From Oscillospiraceae bacterium (lineage in GTDB: Bacteria > Bacillota > Clostridia > Oscillospirales > Oscillospiraceae), in assembly GCA_017621795.1 (NCBI GenBank), contig JAGASJ010000053.1:1-35844 (forward strand): a stretch of 35,844 bases of DNA, written 5' to 3'. The translations under genes and the position numbers were made by a program. Positions within the stretch are counted from its first letter, which is position 1; every line of letters begins with the position of its first letter. Positions 23,715-30,968 of the stretch are shown piece by piece. Below the pieces are notes generated by a model that was not told the DNA's origin, did not search any database, and worked only from the letters and a program-made list of their open reading frames with translations.

Positions 23715-24419
23715 TTACAACAGAACTTCCTTGTTTGTTCCGTAAAAGATATCGTCTTGATTGCTGATCAGCTTGAAAAATTCTTCCAATCGGACCCAAT
23801 GATCCGCACCGTAGTCCATTTCAAAGGAATGTCCCCAAATATAAAATATTTTTGGGCTTTCCGTTTTCAGCTCCACAAACGCCCTGCCCAGACGCATCAT
23901 TTCTTCAAAATCAAGATGATAGGCCGTGGGGTTAAAGCGGTACAGGTCTTCCTGCAGATCAAAGCGGCCGGTTGTGGTAATGGTGCGGCTATACCGAACG
24001 CCGGTGTTTTTCTTTATAATTTCTGCAACACGGTCATCATTATTTACGCCGCCGCAGGGATATGCCATACCAACCACCTCATAGCCCGCAAGCTGGGATA
24101 ACTGAAGTCGGTCCGTCTCTACCTGACGGATGATCTCAGATGCGTCACATTGGGTAAGGTTTGGATGGGTCAAGGTATGGACGGCGACCTCGTGACCGTC
24201 ATAAATGGTTCTTACATCTTCTGAATGTACCTTATAATGGGAGATCCGCTGACCCTCCCGGATCAACATTCCCTTTTGCGACAAAAGCTGGGAATTTAAG
24301 TTGAAGGTGCATTTTAAGCCGTACTTGTTTAGTAGCTCAATGAGCCGAATATCCTGTGTTACGCCGTCATCGTAGCTGAACGTCACGGCTTTTTTCTTCC
24401 CTTGGTCAAAAAAGCCCAT
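23715..24419 (-). CDS. Polysaccharide deacetylase (NodB-like, CE4)
   Basis: A 234-residue cytoplasmic-looking deacetylase. The NodB pattern is present: TFSYDDG with the catalytic and metal-binding aspartates, and HTLTHPN with the metal histidines. Later motifs include AYPCGG. The substrate may be N-acetylated sugar in a surface glycan. The reading frame extends well upstream, but the ATG at 24419, with GGCGGTGATGAT before it and a promoter 22 bp further, is clearly the real start. It lies near a WbsX-like glycan gene in the same orientation. Confidence 0.85.
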   Translation of the reverse strand: MGFFDQGKKKAVTFSYDDGVTQDIRLIELLNKYGLKCTFNLNSQLLSQKGMLIREGQRISHYKVHSEDVRTIYDGHEVAVHTLTHPNLTQCDASEIIRQVETDRLQLSQLAGYEVVGMAYPCGGVNNDDRVAEIIKKNTGVRYSRTITTTGRFDLQEDLYRFNPTAYHLDFEEMMRLGRAFVELKTESPKIFYIWGHSFEMDYGADHWVRLEEFFKLISNQDDIFYGTNKEVLL

Positions 24420-24440
24420 ATCATCACCGCCTTTTGTTTC

Positions 24441-24469
24441 ATTATAGCATCGAGCATTGAAAAAGTAAA
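24441..24469 (-). promoter_or_regulatory. Deacetylase promoter with -35 inside the shared repeat
   Basis: The -35 TTTACT (24469-24464), a 17-bp spacer and -10 TATAAT (24446-24441). The -35 lies in the same AAAGTAAATC unit that supplies the -35 of the genes starting at 25919 and 26935. Confidence 0.8.
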
Positions 24470-24616
24470 TCCTGCGGTATAATCTCCCTCTTTTACAAAT
24501 AATCGCATCGTAATTTGTAAAATGATTGTAGGGAACGGCCTGCGTGCCGTTCCGCATTGCAAAACGAAAAATGGAACGACACATAGGTCGTTCCCTACGG
24601 AAAAGGAGAAAGATAT
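24464..24616 (+). repeat. AbrB-leader repeat, copy 1, with an inserted palindrome
   Basis: The unit runs: AAAGTAAATC, TATAAT (24478-24483), the palindrome TTTTACAAAT/ATTTGTAAAA (24491-24522), ATGATT, an inserted GTAGGGAACGG palindrome (24528-24598), then AAAAGGAGAAAGATAT and ATG. The same parts in the same order occur at 26978-27155 and 28138-28345 with different inserts. Confidence 0.75.
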
Positions 24617-24715
24617 ATGAAATCAACAGGAATTGTTCGTCGGGTGGAGGAATGAGGTATAATAACACCAAGAGCGATAAAGCCGCATAAACACTGGGCT
24701 TTTGGACGATTTTGG
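24617..24715 (+). pseudogene. Decayed AbrB-type regulator remnant
   Basis: From the ATG at 24617 the translation is MKSTGIVRRVEE, then a stop. The family starts MKSTGIVR(R/K)VDELGR. In the same frame after the stop, GIITPRAIKP resembles the family's RIVIPKEIRR before similarity is lost. It keeps a good ribosome site. It is a relic of an AbrB/SpoVT-like transcription factor and aligns along its length with the remnant at 27153. Confidence 0.6.
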
Positions 24716-24758
24716 AGCAAAAATTTTGGGGGAAACAGCATATTTTGACCGACACATC

Positions 24759-24791
24759 GCAAAAGCGAGGGGAGATCCCCTCGCTTTTTGC
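24759..24791. terminator. Terminator between the AbrB remnant and the WbsX gene
   Basis: A near-perfect stem of about 15 bp (24759-24773 with 24776-24790) with core GCGAGGGGA is flanked by A- and T-runs. A similar hairpin follows the second remnant (27287-27315), so this terminator belongs to the repeated unit. Confidence 0.75.
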
Positions 24792-24812
24792 TGTGCATAC
24801 TATAAAAACTTT

Positions 24813-25919
24813 TTAGTTCTTTTTCCCGAATACTTCTTGAATTGCCTCAAGGTAACCGTAGCCGTAAAAATCGTCAGGCTCCAAGTAACTTGTTTCTGTC
24901 CACTCGTTCCAACTGTTTACCGTGATCAAATGAACGCCTGCCTGCTCGCAGTATTCTTTGGCATATTCCAGGCATTTTTTAAAGTTTTCAGGTGTATTGT
25001 TGGTGATGATCGGGGTGATATAATTTTTGAAACGGGGGTTATTATCCCAACCAACCGATACGTTTGGAAAATAGGAAACCGAATATTCGTCTTTAATTTC
25101 TCTCCAAAGCTTCTTTACATCTTCAAGCACATCAAGATAATCTCTGTCAACATCGGTCATATGAGCAAACTGATAATTCGTCACCGAGCTAAACCCGAGG
25201 GTATTTACAAGTGCACGTTCATTTTCAATAGGCTTACCGTCAACGCCCGAATGGTTTTTGATTTTGCCGTTCCAACGGATAAATTGCAGATGTACACCGC
25301 CCAAACCTTCTTTTTGGGCTTCCTTGTTCAGCCACTGCAAAGCATCGACCGTTTCGGCAATCCCGCCTAAACCGTTTATCAAATTGTTAATATCATAAAT
25401 ACTTATAACGGGTTTTCCGTCTATTCGGTAATAGTTCTCACGCTTAAAGTATTGTTCTATCCACCGCTTGCCGATCATCTCAAACTGCTCGCGCGTTACA
25501 GTACCCTGCCAAATGGTAGAGCTCACCGAATCGGAATTACGAATATCCCACAGATGTGTTGCATCATGATTTGCCCACATAATATAGAATTTCATCTTGT
25601 TGTTATTCGGCGCTTTCAAAAAGCCGTCATTCAGGCAATTTTCAAGAAAAGGGCGGTTATCATACCAATACCAATCATAAATAAATACATTGACTCCGTG
25701 TGAAACAGCCGCCTCAATTTGTCCGCTCATCACATACGGATCCGCCTCGTTTACATATCCCCACAATGGTTTTCTGTTCCAATGATAACCGTTTGATTTT
25801 TCAGAGGAGTTTTTTACCGTTTGCCACTCCCCGATCCCCTCCGGCCAAAAAATTCGACTTCTCGGTTCATCACCGGTATAAGCCGGCCACACATACGCGG
25901 CGATGTCAATTTTTTTCAT
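24813..25919 (-). CDS. WbsX-like / GH99-like glycan protein
   Basis: A 368-residue soluble protein resembling WbsX (GH99-like) proteins found in polysaccharide loci. Typical features are the start IAAYVWPAYTGDEPR, the segment VFIYDWYWYDNRPFLE, and the late NSWNEWTE motif with candidate acidic active-site residues. It probably acts on a mannose-type or related surface glycan, but the substrate is unknown. Its composition is more A+T-rich than the core genes of the window, consistent with gain by transfer. GGAGGGATT precedes the ATG at 25919. Confidence 0.85.
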   Translation of the reverse strand: MKKIDIAAYVWPAYTGDEPRSRIFWPEGIGEWQTVKNSSEKSNGYHWNRKPLWGYVNEADPYVMSGQIEAAVSHGVNVFIYDWYWYDNRPFLENCLNDGFLKAPNNNKMKFYIMWANHDATHLWDIRNSDSVSSTIWQGTVTREQFEMIGKRWIEQYFKRENYYRIDGKPVISIYDINNLINGLGGIAETVDALQWLNKEAQKEGLGGVHLQFIRWNGKIKNHSGVDGKPIENERALVNTLGFSSVTNYQFAHMTDVDRDYLDVLEDVKKLWREIKDEYSVSYFPNVSVGWDNNPRFKNYITPIITNNTPENFKKCLEYAKEYCEQAGVHLITVNSWNEWTETSYLEPDDFYGYGYLEAIQEVFGKKN

Positions 25920-25989
25920 ATTCTAATCCCTCCAAAAGAACCATTCTTGTATAATTTATAAATTTATAGTCGTATTGTATTTTTCTTTT

Positions 25990-26018
25990 ATAGTAACACA
26001 TCAAAATAGAAAAGTAAA
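25990..26018 (-). promoter_or_regulatory. Promoter of the WbsX-like gene
   Basis: The -35 TTTACT (26018-26013), a 17-bp spacer and -10 TACTAT (25995-25990). The -35 is again in the repeated AAAGTAAATC unit. Confidence 0.75.
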
Positions 26019-26107
26019 TCTTGCAGAATAAATCTTCCCGGTTTACAGATACTAACAGCGTAATTTGTAAAATGATTGTAGGGAACGGCCTGCGTGCCGT
26101 TCCGCAT
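26013..26107 (+). repeat. AbrB-leader repeat, shortened copy
   Basis: It contains AAAGTAAATC, a degenerate form of the palindrome (26041-26072), ATGATT and the first arm of the GTAGGGAACGG element (from 26078), then stops without the ribosome site and ATG. The gap 25920-26155 holds nothing else except the promoter and the hairpin at 26120. Confidence 0.65.
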
Positions 26108-26119
26108 TGCACAAAGGGT

Positions 26120-26150
26120 AACAGCGCAGTAGAAATTCTACTGCGCCGTT
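26120..26150. terminator. Hairpin after the TauE gene, copy 3 of the CAGCGCAGTAGA family
   Basis: A 15-bp stem with one mismatch (26120-26134 with 26136-26150) just after the TauE stop. T-runs are weak on the minus strand. Confidence 0.55.
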
Positions 26151-26155
26151 AGTTT

Positions 26156-26935
26156 TTATTTTACCAAATACTCAAATCCTAATATAATAACGCCCAACAG
26201 CACCAATACAGCGCCAACGGCTCTGTTTAATGTTTCGGGCTTTGCTTTGTTTGCAAACACTGCCGCGATCCGTGCCCACATAAAGGTAAACAGAATGCAC
26301 AGCGCCATAATCAGAAGATTGGGTCTGTCCCCAAAGGAAAAGTGGGAAATTGAGCCGGTCAGTGCAGTAAAGGTCATAATAAATACGCTGGTGCCTACGG
26401 CGGTCTTTAGCTCATATCCCAGCACAGATGTGAGAATGAGGAGCATCATCATACCTCCACCGGCGCCAACAAAGCCGCAGATGAAACCAATAAAAATACC
26501 GCAAAGAATCGAACCTGTGATTTTTCTTTTTCTGTTGACGGCCTCCATTTCCTGCTTGGTGGTCATAACCGGCTTTGCAATAAATTTGATGCCCAAAATC
26601 AGTGTCATAAAGGTGCTGAAGCCGCCCATAGTTTGGGTCGGGACAGCACTGGAAACATAGCTTCCCACAACTGTGAACAGCAAGACCATCGCCATCATAA
26701 GCAAGCCGTTTTTGATGTCCAGATTTTTATTTTTCCCATAGGTGAAGGCTGAAACCGCGCTTGCCAGCACATCAGAGGCAAGGGCAATTCCTACTGCGGT
26801 GTAGGGTTCTATCTCAAGGAAAGTAATCAGCATTGGGCTTATAACGGCGGCGGCGCTCATGCCTGCAAAACCGGTCCCGAGTCCTGCGCCCATACCTGCG
26901 AAAAAAGTTACGAGCAAAACGATCCAAATATTCAA
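26156..26935 (-). CDS. TauE/SafE-family anion exporter
   Basis: A 259-residue protein with about eight membrane helices in two related halves, typical of TauE/SafE proteins that move sulfite, sulfonates or other organic anions. The Gly-rich patterns GMGAGLGTGFAGMSAAAV and GFVGAGGGMMM mark the two halves. I choose the TTG at 26935, with GAGGTGAT 5 nt before it. The upstream ATG at 26956 overlaps the -10 box, so it cannot be in the transcript. Substrate unknown. Confidence 0.88.
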   Translation of the reverse strand: MNIWIVLLVTFFAGMGAGLGTGFAGMSAAAVISPMLITFLEIEPYTAVGIALASDVLASAVSAFTYGKNKNLDIKNGLLMMAMVLLFTVVGSYVSSAVPTQTMGGFSTFMTLILGIKFIAKPVMTTKQEMEAVNRKRKITGSILCGIFIGFICGFVGAGGGMMMLLILTSVLGYELKTAVGTSVFIMTFTALTGSISHFSFGDRPNLLIMALCILFTFMWARIAAVFANKAKPETLNRAVGAVLVLLGVIILGFEYLVK

Positions 26936-26954
26936 AAGATCACCTCGATGGAGC

Positions 26955-26983
26955 ATTATACCACAACGTACCCAAAAAGTAAA
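26955..26983 (-). promoter_or_regulatory. Promoter of the TauE gene
   Basis: The -35 TTTACT (26983-26978), a 17-bp spacer, and TGG-TATAAT with the -10 at 26960-26955. The position of the -10 decides the start codon of the gene. Confidence 0.85.
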
Positions 26984-27152
26984 TCCGTCAGTATAAATCT
27001 CCCCCTTTTACAAATAATAGCATCGTAATTTGTAAAATGATTGTAGGGCGGGCGATTGATAATCGCCCCTACAAGCACGCACCAGCATTTACGGGTGTAG
27101 GGGCGGATATCATCCGCCCGCCAAATGTATCGTAAAAGGAGAAAGATATATT
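26978..27152 (+). repeat. AbrB-leader repeat, copy 2, with a different insert
   Basis: AAAGTAAATC, the palindrome at 27006-27037, ATGATT, then an inserted pair of GGGCGG-type palindromic arms (27040-27122), then AAAAGGAGAAAGATATATT before ATG. The insert belongs to the family seen at 11282-11361, not the one in copy 1. Confidence 0.75.
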
Positions 27153-27299
27153 ATGAAGGCTACTGGCATTGTTCGTCGGGTAGAGGAATGCGTTATAATA
27201 GGACAAACATCGAAAAACCGCATAAGCACTGGGGTTTTCGCTGATTTTTGTTCAACCCAATTTCCACAAGACATTGTATACATAGCAAAAGCGAGGTGA
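27153..27299 (+). pseudogene. Second AbrB/SpoVT-type remnant (48-codon ORF)
   Basis: The first nine codons encode MKATGIVRR, identical to the start of the intact spoVT at 28343. After V-E-E the similarity to the family is lost (CVIIGQTSKNRIS), and the ORF ends at 27299. Its DNA aligns with the remnant at 24617, including CCGCATAA(G/A)CACTGGG. It keeps a strong ribosome site and no internal stop, so a 48-residue peptide could be made, but relic status is more likely. Confidence 0.55.
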
Positions 27300-27315
27300 G
27301 TTTCACCTCGCTTTT
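27287..27315. terminator. Terminator after the second AbrB remnant
   Basis: A 13-bp stem (27287-27299 with 27303-27315) with core GCGAGGTGA, A- and T-rich ends and a 3-nt loop. Confidence 0.75.
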
Positions 27316-27356
27316 CAGCATTTAGTTCATCCTATCATAGTAGACGATTATAAAGG

Positions 27357-27806
27357 TTATTCGGGAATTCTAGTAATGCGTATGGTCCACATAAATTGAT
27401 CAATATCTTTATCCCAAGAACAATCCCAACAGGAATCGGTGTCGGAATGCATAATGGTATCGCTTAAAGAAAAATCTAGTTCTGCTGGATCAATAGCGTG
27501 CGAGCCGATGTTTTCCTCACCACAGTTGGGGCACTGAGTCCACACCATGATTTTACCCTGTACTTTGCTAGGGTCGGGGGAGTTTGGAACATAAGCGTCA
27601 GGTCCGTAGTAAGTGCACTCAGCATTCTGCATAGGTTCTGCCTTATAAGTGTAGACCATTGGTTTTGTTTCTGTTGTTTCTGCTATGGTGGCTTGGGGAA
27701 TTGTTTCGTTCTCTGCCGAGATGGATTCTTGCGGGGTTGTTCCTCCACAGGCTGAAATTCCAAAACACAACACCAGTGCAAGCAGAATTGTCAAAGCTTT
27801 TTTCAT
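27357..27806 (-). CDS. Small secreted lipoprotein with paired cysteines
   Basis: A 149-residue lipoprotein. The signal peptide ends in the lipobox I-S-A-C, followed by a Thr/Glu-rich spacer. The mature part has CPNCG and CWDC pairs, which could bind zinc or form disulfides. Family unknown. The ATG at 27806, with GGAGGT before it, is preferred over an upstream start that would lie inside the operators. It is divergent from the HTH regulator, which probably controls it. Confidence 0.8.
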   Translation of the reverse strand: MKKALTILLALVLCFGISACGGTTPQESISAENETIPQATIAETTETKPMVYTYKAEPMQNAECTYYGPDAYVPNSPDPSKVQGKIMVWTQCPNCGEENIGSHAIDPAELDFSLSDTIMHSDTDSCWDCSWDKDIDQFMWTIRITRIPE

Positions 27807-27828
27807 GTTTTTACCTCCAAATTCCATA

Positions 27829-27869
27829 TGTAACATAATGTTACATAAACAGTGTAACACAATGTTACA
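27829..27869. promoter_or_regulatory. Twin palindromic operators between the lipoprotein and the HTH gene
   Basis: Site 1 (27829-27845) is TGTAACATAATGTTACA, a perfect palindrome. Site 2 (27853-27869) is TGTAACACAATGTTACA with one change. Their centres are 24 bp apart. They lie between divergent starts, so the adjacent HTH protein is the likely binder. Confidence 0.75.
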
Positions 27870-27890
27870 ATAAATGCAAGGGGTGATTTG

Positions 27891-28094
27891 ATGATTGGGC
27901 TGAAAAAAATCCGGAAACAGCGGAATTTAAATCAACAGAAAGTTGCAATGGATTTGAATATTTCCCGTGAAGCATTGTCCTATTATGAAAACGGCAAGCG
28001 AGAGCCGTCCCTTGCGTTGCTGGTTGCAATGTCGAAATATTATAATGTATCCATCAATTATCTGATCACCGGCGAAGAATTTCAAAAAAGATAA
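27891..28094 (+). CDS. Small XRE-type HTH regulator
   Basis: A 67-residue protein that is essentially one helix-turn-helix domain: LKKIRKQRNLNQQKVAMDLN, then ISREALSYYENGKREPSL. Such proteins bind palindromic DNA as dimers. GGGGTGA lies 4-5 nt before the ATG at 27891; a TTG just before it is less likely. It is divergent from the lipoprotein with two operators between. Confidence 0.9.
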   Translation: MIGLKKIRKQRNLNQQKVAMDLNISREALSYYENGKREPSLALLVAMSKYYNVSINYLITGEEFQKR

Positions 28095-28137
28095 ACCTAC
28101 CTTTTCGATAATGGAAAGGTAGGTTTGTTTTTATTTT
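28093..28137 (+). terminator. Terminator of the HTH gene
   Basis: A stem of about 12 bp (AAACCTACCTTT with AAAGGTAGGTTT, 28093-28104 and 28114-28125) is followed by GTTTTTATTTT. Its left arm overlaps the stop codon. Confidence 0.85.
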
Positions 28138-28342
28138 GTGCGGTATAATCTCCTGTCTTTTACAAATAATAGCATCGTAATTTGTAAAATAATTGTAGGC
28201 GAGAAAAGGCCCCCTCTGACGAGGGGGCTGTCAGCGAAGCTGACTGGGGGAGAGAACGACTACCCCTCAGTCACCTGCGGTGACAGCTCCCCTGACAAGG
28301 GGAGCCTTCCAGGTGCGCCGCAGAAAAGGAGAAAGATATATT
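28138..28342 (+). repeat. AbrB-leader repeat, copy 3: spoVT leader with a CTCTGACGAGGG insert
   Basis: TATAAT (28144-28149), the palindrome TTTTACAAAT/ATTTGTAAAA (28158-28189), AATTGTAGG, then an inserted nested palindrome (about 28207-28311) with CCCCTCTGACGAGGGG and TCAGC/GCTGA hairpins, then AAAAGGAGAAAGATATATT and the spoVT ATG. The insert type matches the core at 23485-23652. Confidence 0.75.
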
Positions 28343-28885
28343 ATGAAGGCTACTGGTATTGTTCGTCGTGTTGACGATTTGGGACGGATCGTGATCCCGA
28401 AGGAGATCAGACGCACATTAAAAATCCGCGAGGGTGACCCCTTGGAGATCTATACCGAAAAGGATGGGGGTGTGATCTTCCGCAAGTACTCCCCTATGGG
28501 GGATCTGCAGGATTTTGCCGCCCAGATGTGTGACTCCATCTTCGGCAGCTTTGGCCACATTGCCGCCGTCACCGATCGGGACGCGATCATTGCGATCTCC
28601 GGTGCCGCCAAGCGGGATTTTTTGGAAAAGCCCAATACCGCGGAGCTTTTGCATCTGATGGAAGAGCGTAAAAGCTACCGCTACAGCGCCGGCGCTGCGC
28701 CCATCAAAATCACCGACAGCTCAGAAAAATACACCATCGGCGTGGCGGTGCCCATTTTGTGCCAGGGAGACCTGATGGGCAGTGTGGTGTTTTTGCTGGG
28801 TGAGGATTCTGCCCAAATGACGGAAAACGATTTAAAGCTTGCCCAGGCCACCGCTTCCTTTTTGGGGCGTCAGATGGAGAACTGA
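28343..28885 (+). CDS. spoVT: Stage V sporulation protein T (AbrB-family regulator)
   Basis: A 180-residue transcription factor. The N-terminal swapped-hairpin DNA-binding domain (residues 1-50) reads MKATGIVRRVDDLGRIVIPK with EIRRTLKIREGDPLEIY. The C-terminal GAF-like domain (about 55-178) ends in LAQATASFLGRQ. In spore-formers SpoVT tunes late forespore gene expression under sigma G. Its presence fits a sporulating lineage. AAGGAG lies 12 nt before the ATG at 28343. Its leader contains an inserted repeat. Confidence 0.92.
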   Translation: MKATGIVRRVDDLGRIVIPKEIRRTLKIREGDPLEIYTEKDGGVIFRKYSPMGDLQDFAAQMCDSIFGSFGHIAAVTDRDAIIAISGAAKRDFLEKPNTAELLHLMEERKSYRYSAGAAPIKITDSSEKYTIGVAVPILCQGDLMGSVVFLLGEDSAQMTENDLKLAQATASFLGRQMEN

Positions 28886-28908
28886 TGCCCAAAATTCCAA
28901 TAAAATGA

Positions 28909-28937
28909 TTGCATTCTATGTTTTCCTGTGATAAAAT
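28909..28937 (+). promoter_or_regulatory. Promoter of typA
   Basis: TTGCAT (28909-28914) and TAAAAT (28932-28937) are 17 bp apart in the gap between spoVT and typA. Confidence 0.65.
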
Positions 28938-29008
28938 GTTTTGCTGGAAATGAACGTAAACTTATGAAACGGCAAAATGCCGAAAAGAAGAAAGAAGGCA
29001 CCTATTTC

Positions 29009-30838
29009 ATGATTTCTCAGGAAAACATTCGCAATATTGCCATCATTGCCCACGTTGACCACGGCAAGACCACCCTGGTGGACGAAATGCTGAAGCAGGG
29101 CGGCATCTACCGTGAAAACCAGGTGACCCAGGACCGTGTAATGGACTCCGGCGACCTGGAACGGGAACGGGGCATTACCATTTTGGCGAAGAATACCTCT
29201 GTTACCTACGGGGATTACCGCATCAATATTGTGGACACCCCCGGTCACGCCGACTTTGGCGGCGAGGTGGAGCGCATTTTGAAGATGGTCAATGGCGTTA
29301 TCCTGTTGGTAGACGCCGCGGAAGGTCCTATGCCTCAAACCCGCTTTGTGCTGCAAAAGGCACTGGAGCTGGGGCACAAGGTGATCGTGGCGGTGAACAA
29401 GGTGGACAAGCCGGACGCCCGTGTGCACGAAGTGATGGACGAGGTTTTGGAGCTGCTTTTGGATCTGAATGCCACCGACGAGCAGTTTAACTCTCCCACC
29501 GTATTCTGCTCCGGCCGTCAGGGCACTGCCGCCTACGGTCCGGATGAGGTGGGCACAGACCTGAAGCCTCTGTTTGAAACCATTGTAAATTATATTCCCG
29601 CGCCCCAGGGTGATCCTAATGCGCCCTTGCAGCTGCTGGTCTCCAGCATCGACTACAACGAATATGTAGGTCGTATTGCGGTGGGCCGCATTGAGCAGGG
29701 CACCATCAAGGTCAATCAGGAAGTGATGATCTGCGATTATCACGATCCCCAATACCGTCAAAAGGGCAAGGTGGTTGCCCTGTACGAGTATGACGGTCTG
29801 GGCAAAAACCCCATTTTAGAAGCATCTGCCGGTCAGATCGTGGCCTTTTCCGGTATGGCAGACATCACCATCGGACGCACCCTGTGCGCCACCGATGCCC
29901 CCAACCCCCTGCCCTTTGTAAAAATTTCGGACCCCACCATCGAAATGACCTTTGCGGTCAACGATTCTCCCTTCGCAGGCAAGGAAGGCAAATTTGTCAC
30001 CTCCCGCAACATTCGGGACCGTTTGGACAAGGAGCTGATGAAGGACGTCTCCCTTCGTGTCACCGAGCAGGGCACCGATTCCTTTAATGTGGCAGGCCGC
30101 GGCGAGATGCACCTGTCCATTTTGATGGAGACTATGCGCCGTGAAGGCTTTGAATTTTCCGTCTCCACCCCCAGAGTGCTCACCAAAGAGATCGACGGCG
30201 TGCTGTGCGAGCCCATTGAACGGATGGTAGCGGACGTGCCGGAGGACTGTATGGGTGCGGTCATTGAAAAGATGGGCCGCCGCAAGGGTGACCTGCTGGG
30301 GATGACCCCCATGGGCAACCGTTACCGTTTGGAATTTTTAGTACCTTCCCGTGGTCTTTTCGGCTACCGCAACGAATTTTTGACCGATACACGGGGCGAG
30401 GGCATTATGTCCTCCGTGCTGGAAAGCTACGCACCCATGAAGGGGCAGATCGAGCGCCGTCTCACCGGCTCTCTGATCGCTTTTGAAACCGGAGAAGCCT
30501 GTTCCTACGGCCTTTTCAACGCCCAGGAACGGGGCGCGCTGTTCATCGGCGCCGGCACACCGGTTTACGCCGGTATGGTGGTGGGCATTTGCAGCCGCAA
30601 CGAGGATATGACCGTCAACGTCTGCAAGAAAAAGCAGCTGACCAATATGCGCGCCGCAGGCTCAGACGAGGCGCTGCGGCTGGTAAGCCCCAAGATCTTC
30701 TCCTTGGAGCAGTGCCTTGAATTTTTGGCAGATGATGAGCTTTTGGAGTGTACCCCCAAAAGTCTGCGTATCCGCAAGCGCACCTTAGACCACGCCGCCC
30801 GTATGCGCGAGGTTATGAAGCGCCGCAATCAGGAATAA
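29009..30838 (+). CDS. typA: Ribosome-binding GTPase TypA/BipA
   Basis: A 609-residue translational GTPase. G1 is AHVDHGKTT, G2 is RERGITI, G3 is DTPGHADFG, G4 is NKVDKPDA. Domain II, EF-G-like domains III and V and the TypA-specific C-terminal domain (about 480-600, ending RKRTLDHAARMREVMKRRN) follow. It binds ribosomes and helps assembly and stress or low-temperature growth. The frame starts earlier (28928), but the ATG at 29009 matches the family N-terminus (IRNIAIIAHVDHGK). No strong ribosome site is seen close to it; AGAAGG lies about 10 nt upstream. Confidence 0.95.
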   Translation: MISQENIRNIAIIAHVDHGKTTLVDEMLKQGGIYRENQVTQDRVMDSGDLERERGITILAKNTSVTYGDYRINIVDTPGHADFGGEVERILKMVNGVILLVDAAEGPMPQTRFVLQKALELGHKVIVAVNKVDKPDARVHEVMDEVLELLLDLNATDEQFNSPTVFCSGRQGTAAYGPDEVGTDLKPLFETIVNYIPAPQGDPNAPLQLLVSSIDYNEYVGRIAVGRIEQGTIKVNQEVMICDYHDPQYRQKGKVVALYEYDGLGKNPILEASAGQIVAFSGMADITIGRTLCATDAPNPLPFVKISDPTIEMTFAVNDSPFAGKEGKFVTSRNIRDRLDKELMKDVSLRVTEQGTDSFNVAGRGEMHLSILMETMRREGFEFSVSTPRVLTKEIDGVLCEPIERMVADVPEDCMGAVIEKMGRRKGDLLGMTPMGNRYRLEFLVPSRGLFGYRNEFLTDTRGEGIMSSVLESYAPMKGQIERRLTGSLIAFETGEACSYGLFNAQERGALFIGAGTPVYAGMVVGICSRNEDMTVNVCKKKQLTNMRAAGSDEALRLVSPKIFSLEQCLEFLADDELLECTPKSLRIRKRTLDHAARMREVMKRRNQE

Positions 30839-30841
30839 TGA

Positions 30842-30877
30842 AAACGCCCTTGCAAGGAAAGCCTTGCAAGGGCGTTT
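30842..30877. terminator. Terminator of typA, copy 1
   Basis: A perfect 16-bp stem (30842-30857 with 30862-30877) with a 4-nt loop. A second copy of the same hairpin is at 30969-30998. Confidence 0.8.
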
Positions 30878-30968
30878 CAGAGTGTCAAAGAACCCCCAAA
30901 CCGTCAAAATATAAATCTAAATATGTAGGGAACGGGTTTCCCGTCCCGCATCGGGATCGGTTTTCTAG
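30878..30968. repeat. Truncated IS-end element between duplicated terminators
   Basis: It begins CAGAGTGTCAAAGAACC and continues as an inverted copy of 4030-4112, including GTCAAAATATAAATCTAAATA and a GGGACGGG/CCCGTCCC hairpin. The right end lacks the usual terminal repeat, so it appears truncated. Confidence 0.65.

Noticed and set aside
26936-26956. ATG at 26956 as start of the TauE gene
   Set aside because: The ATG overlaps the -10 box TATAAT, so it would not be transcribed; TTG at 26935 has the ribosome site.
27153-27299. 48-codon ORF as a functional small regulator
   Set aside because: Only the first nine residues match the AbrB/SpoVT family, and its DNA aligns with an obviously broken copy at 24617, so it is listed as a remnant.
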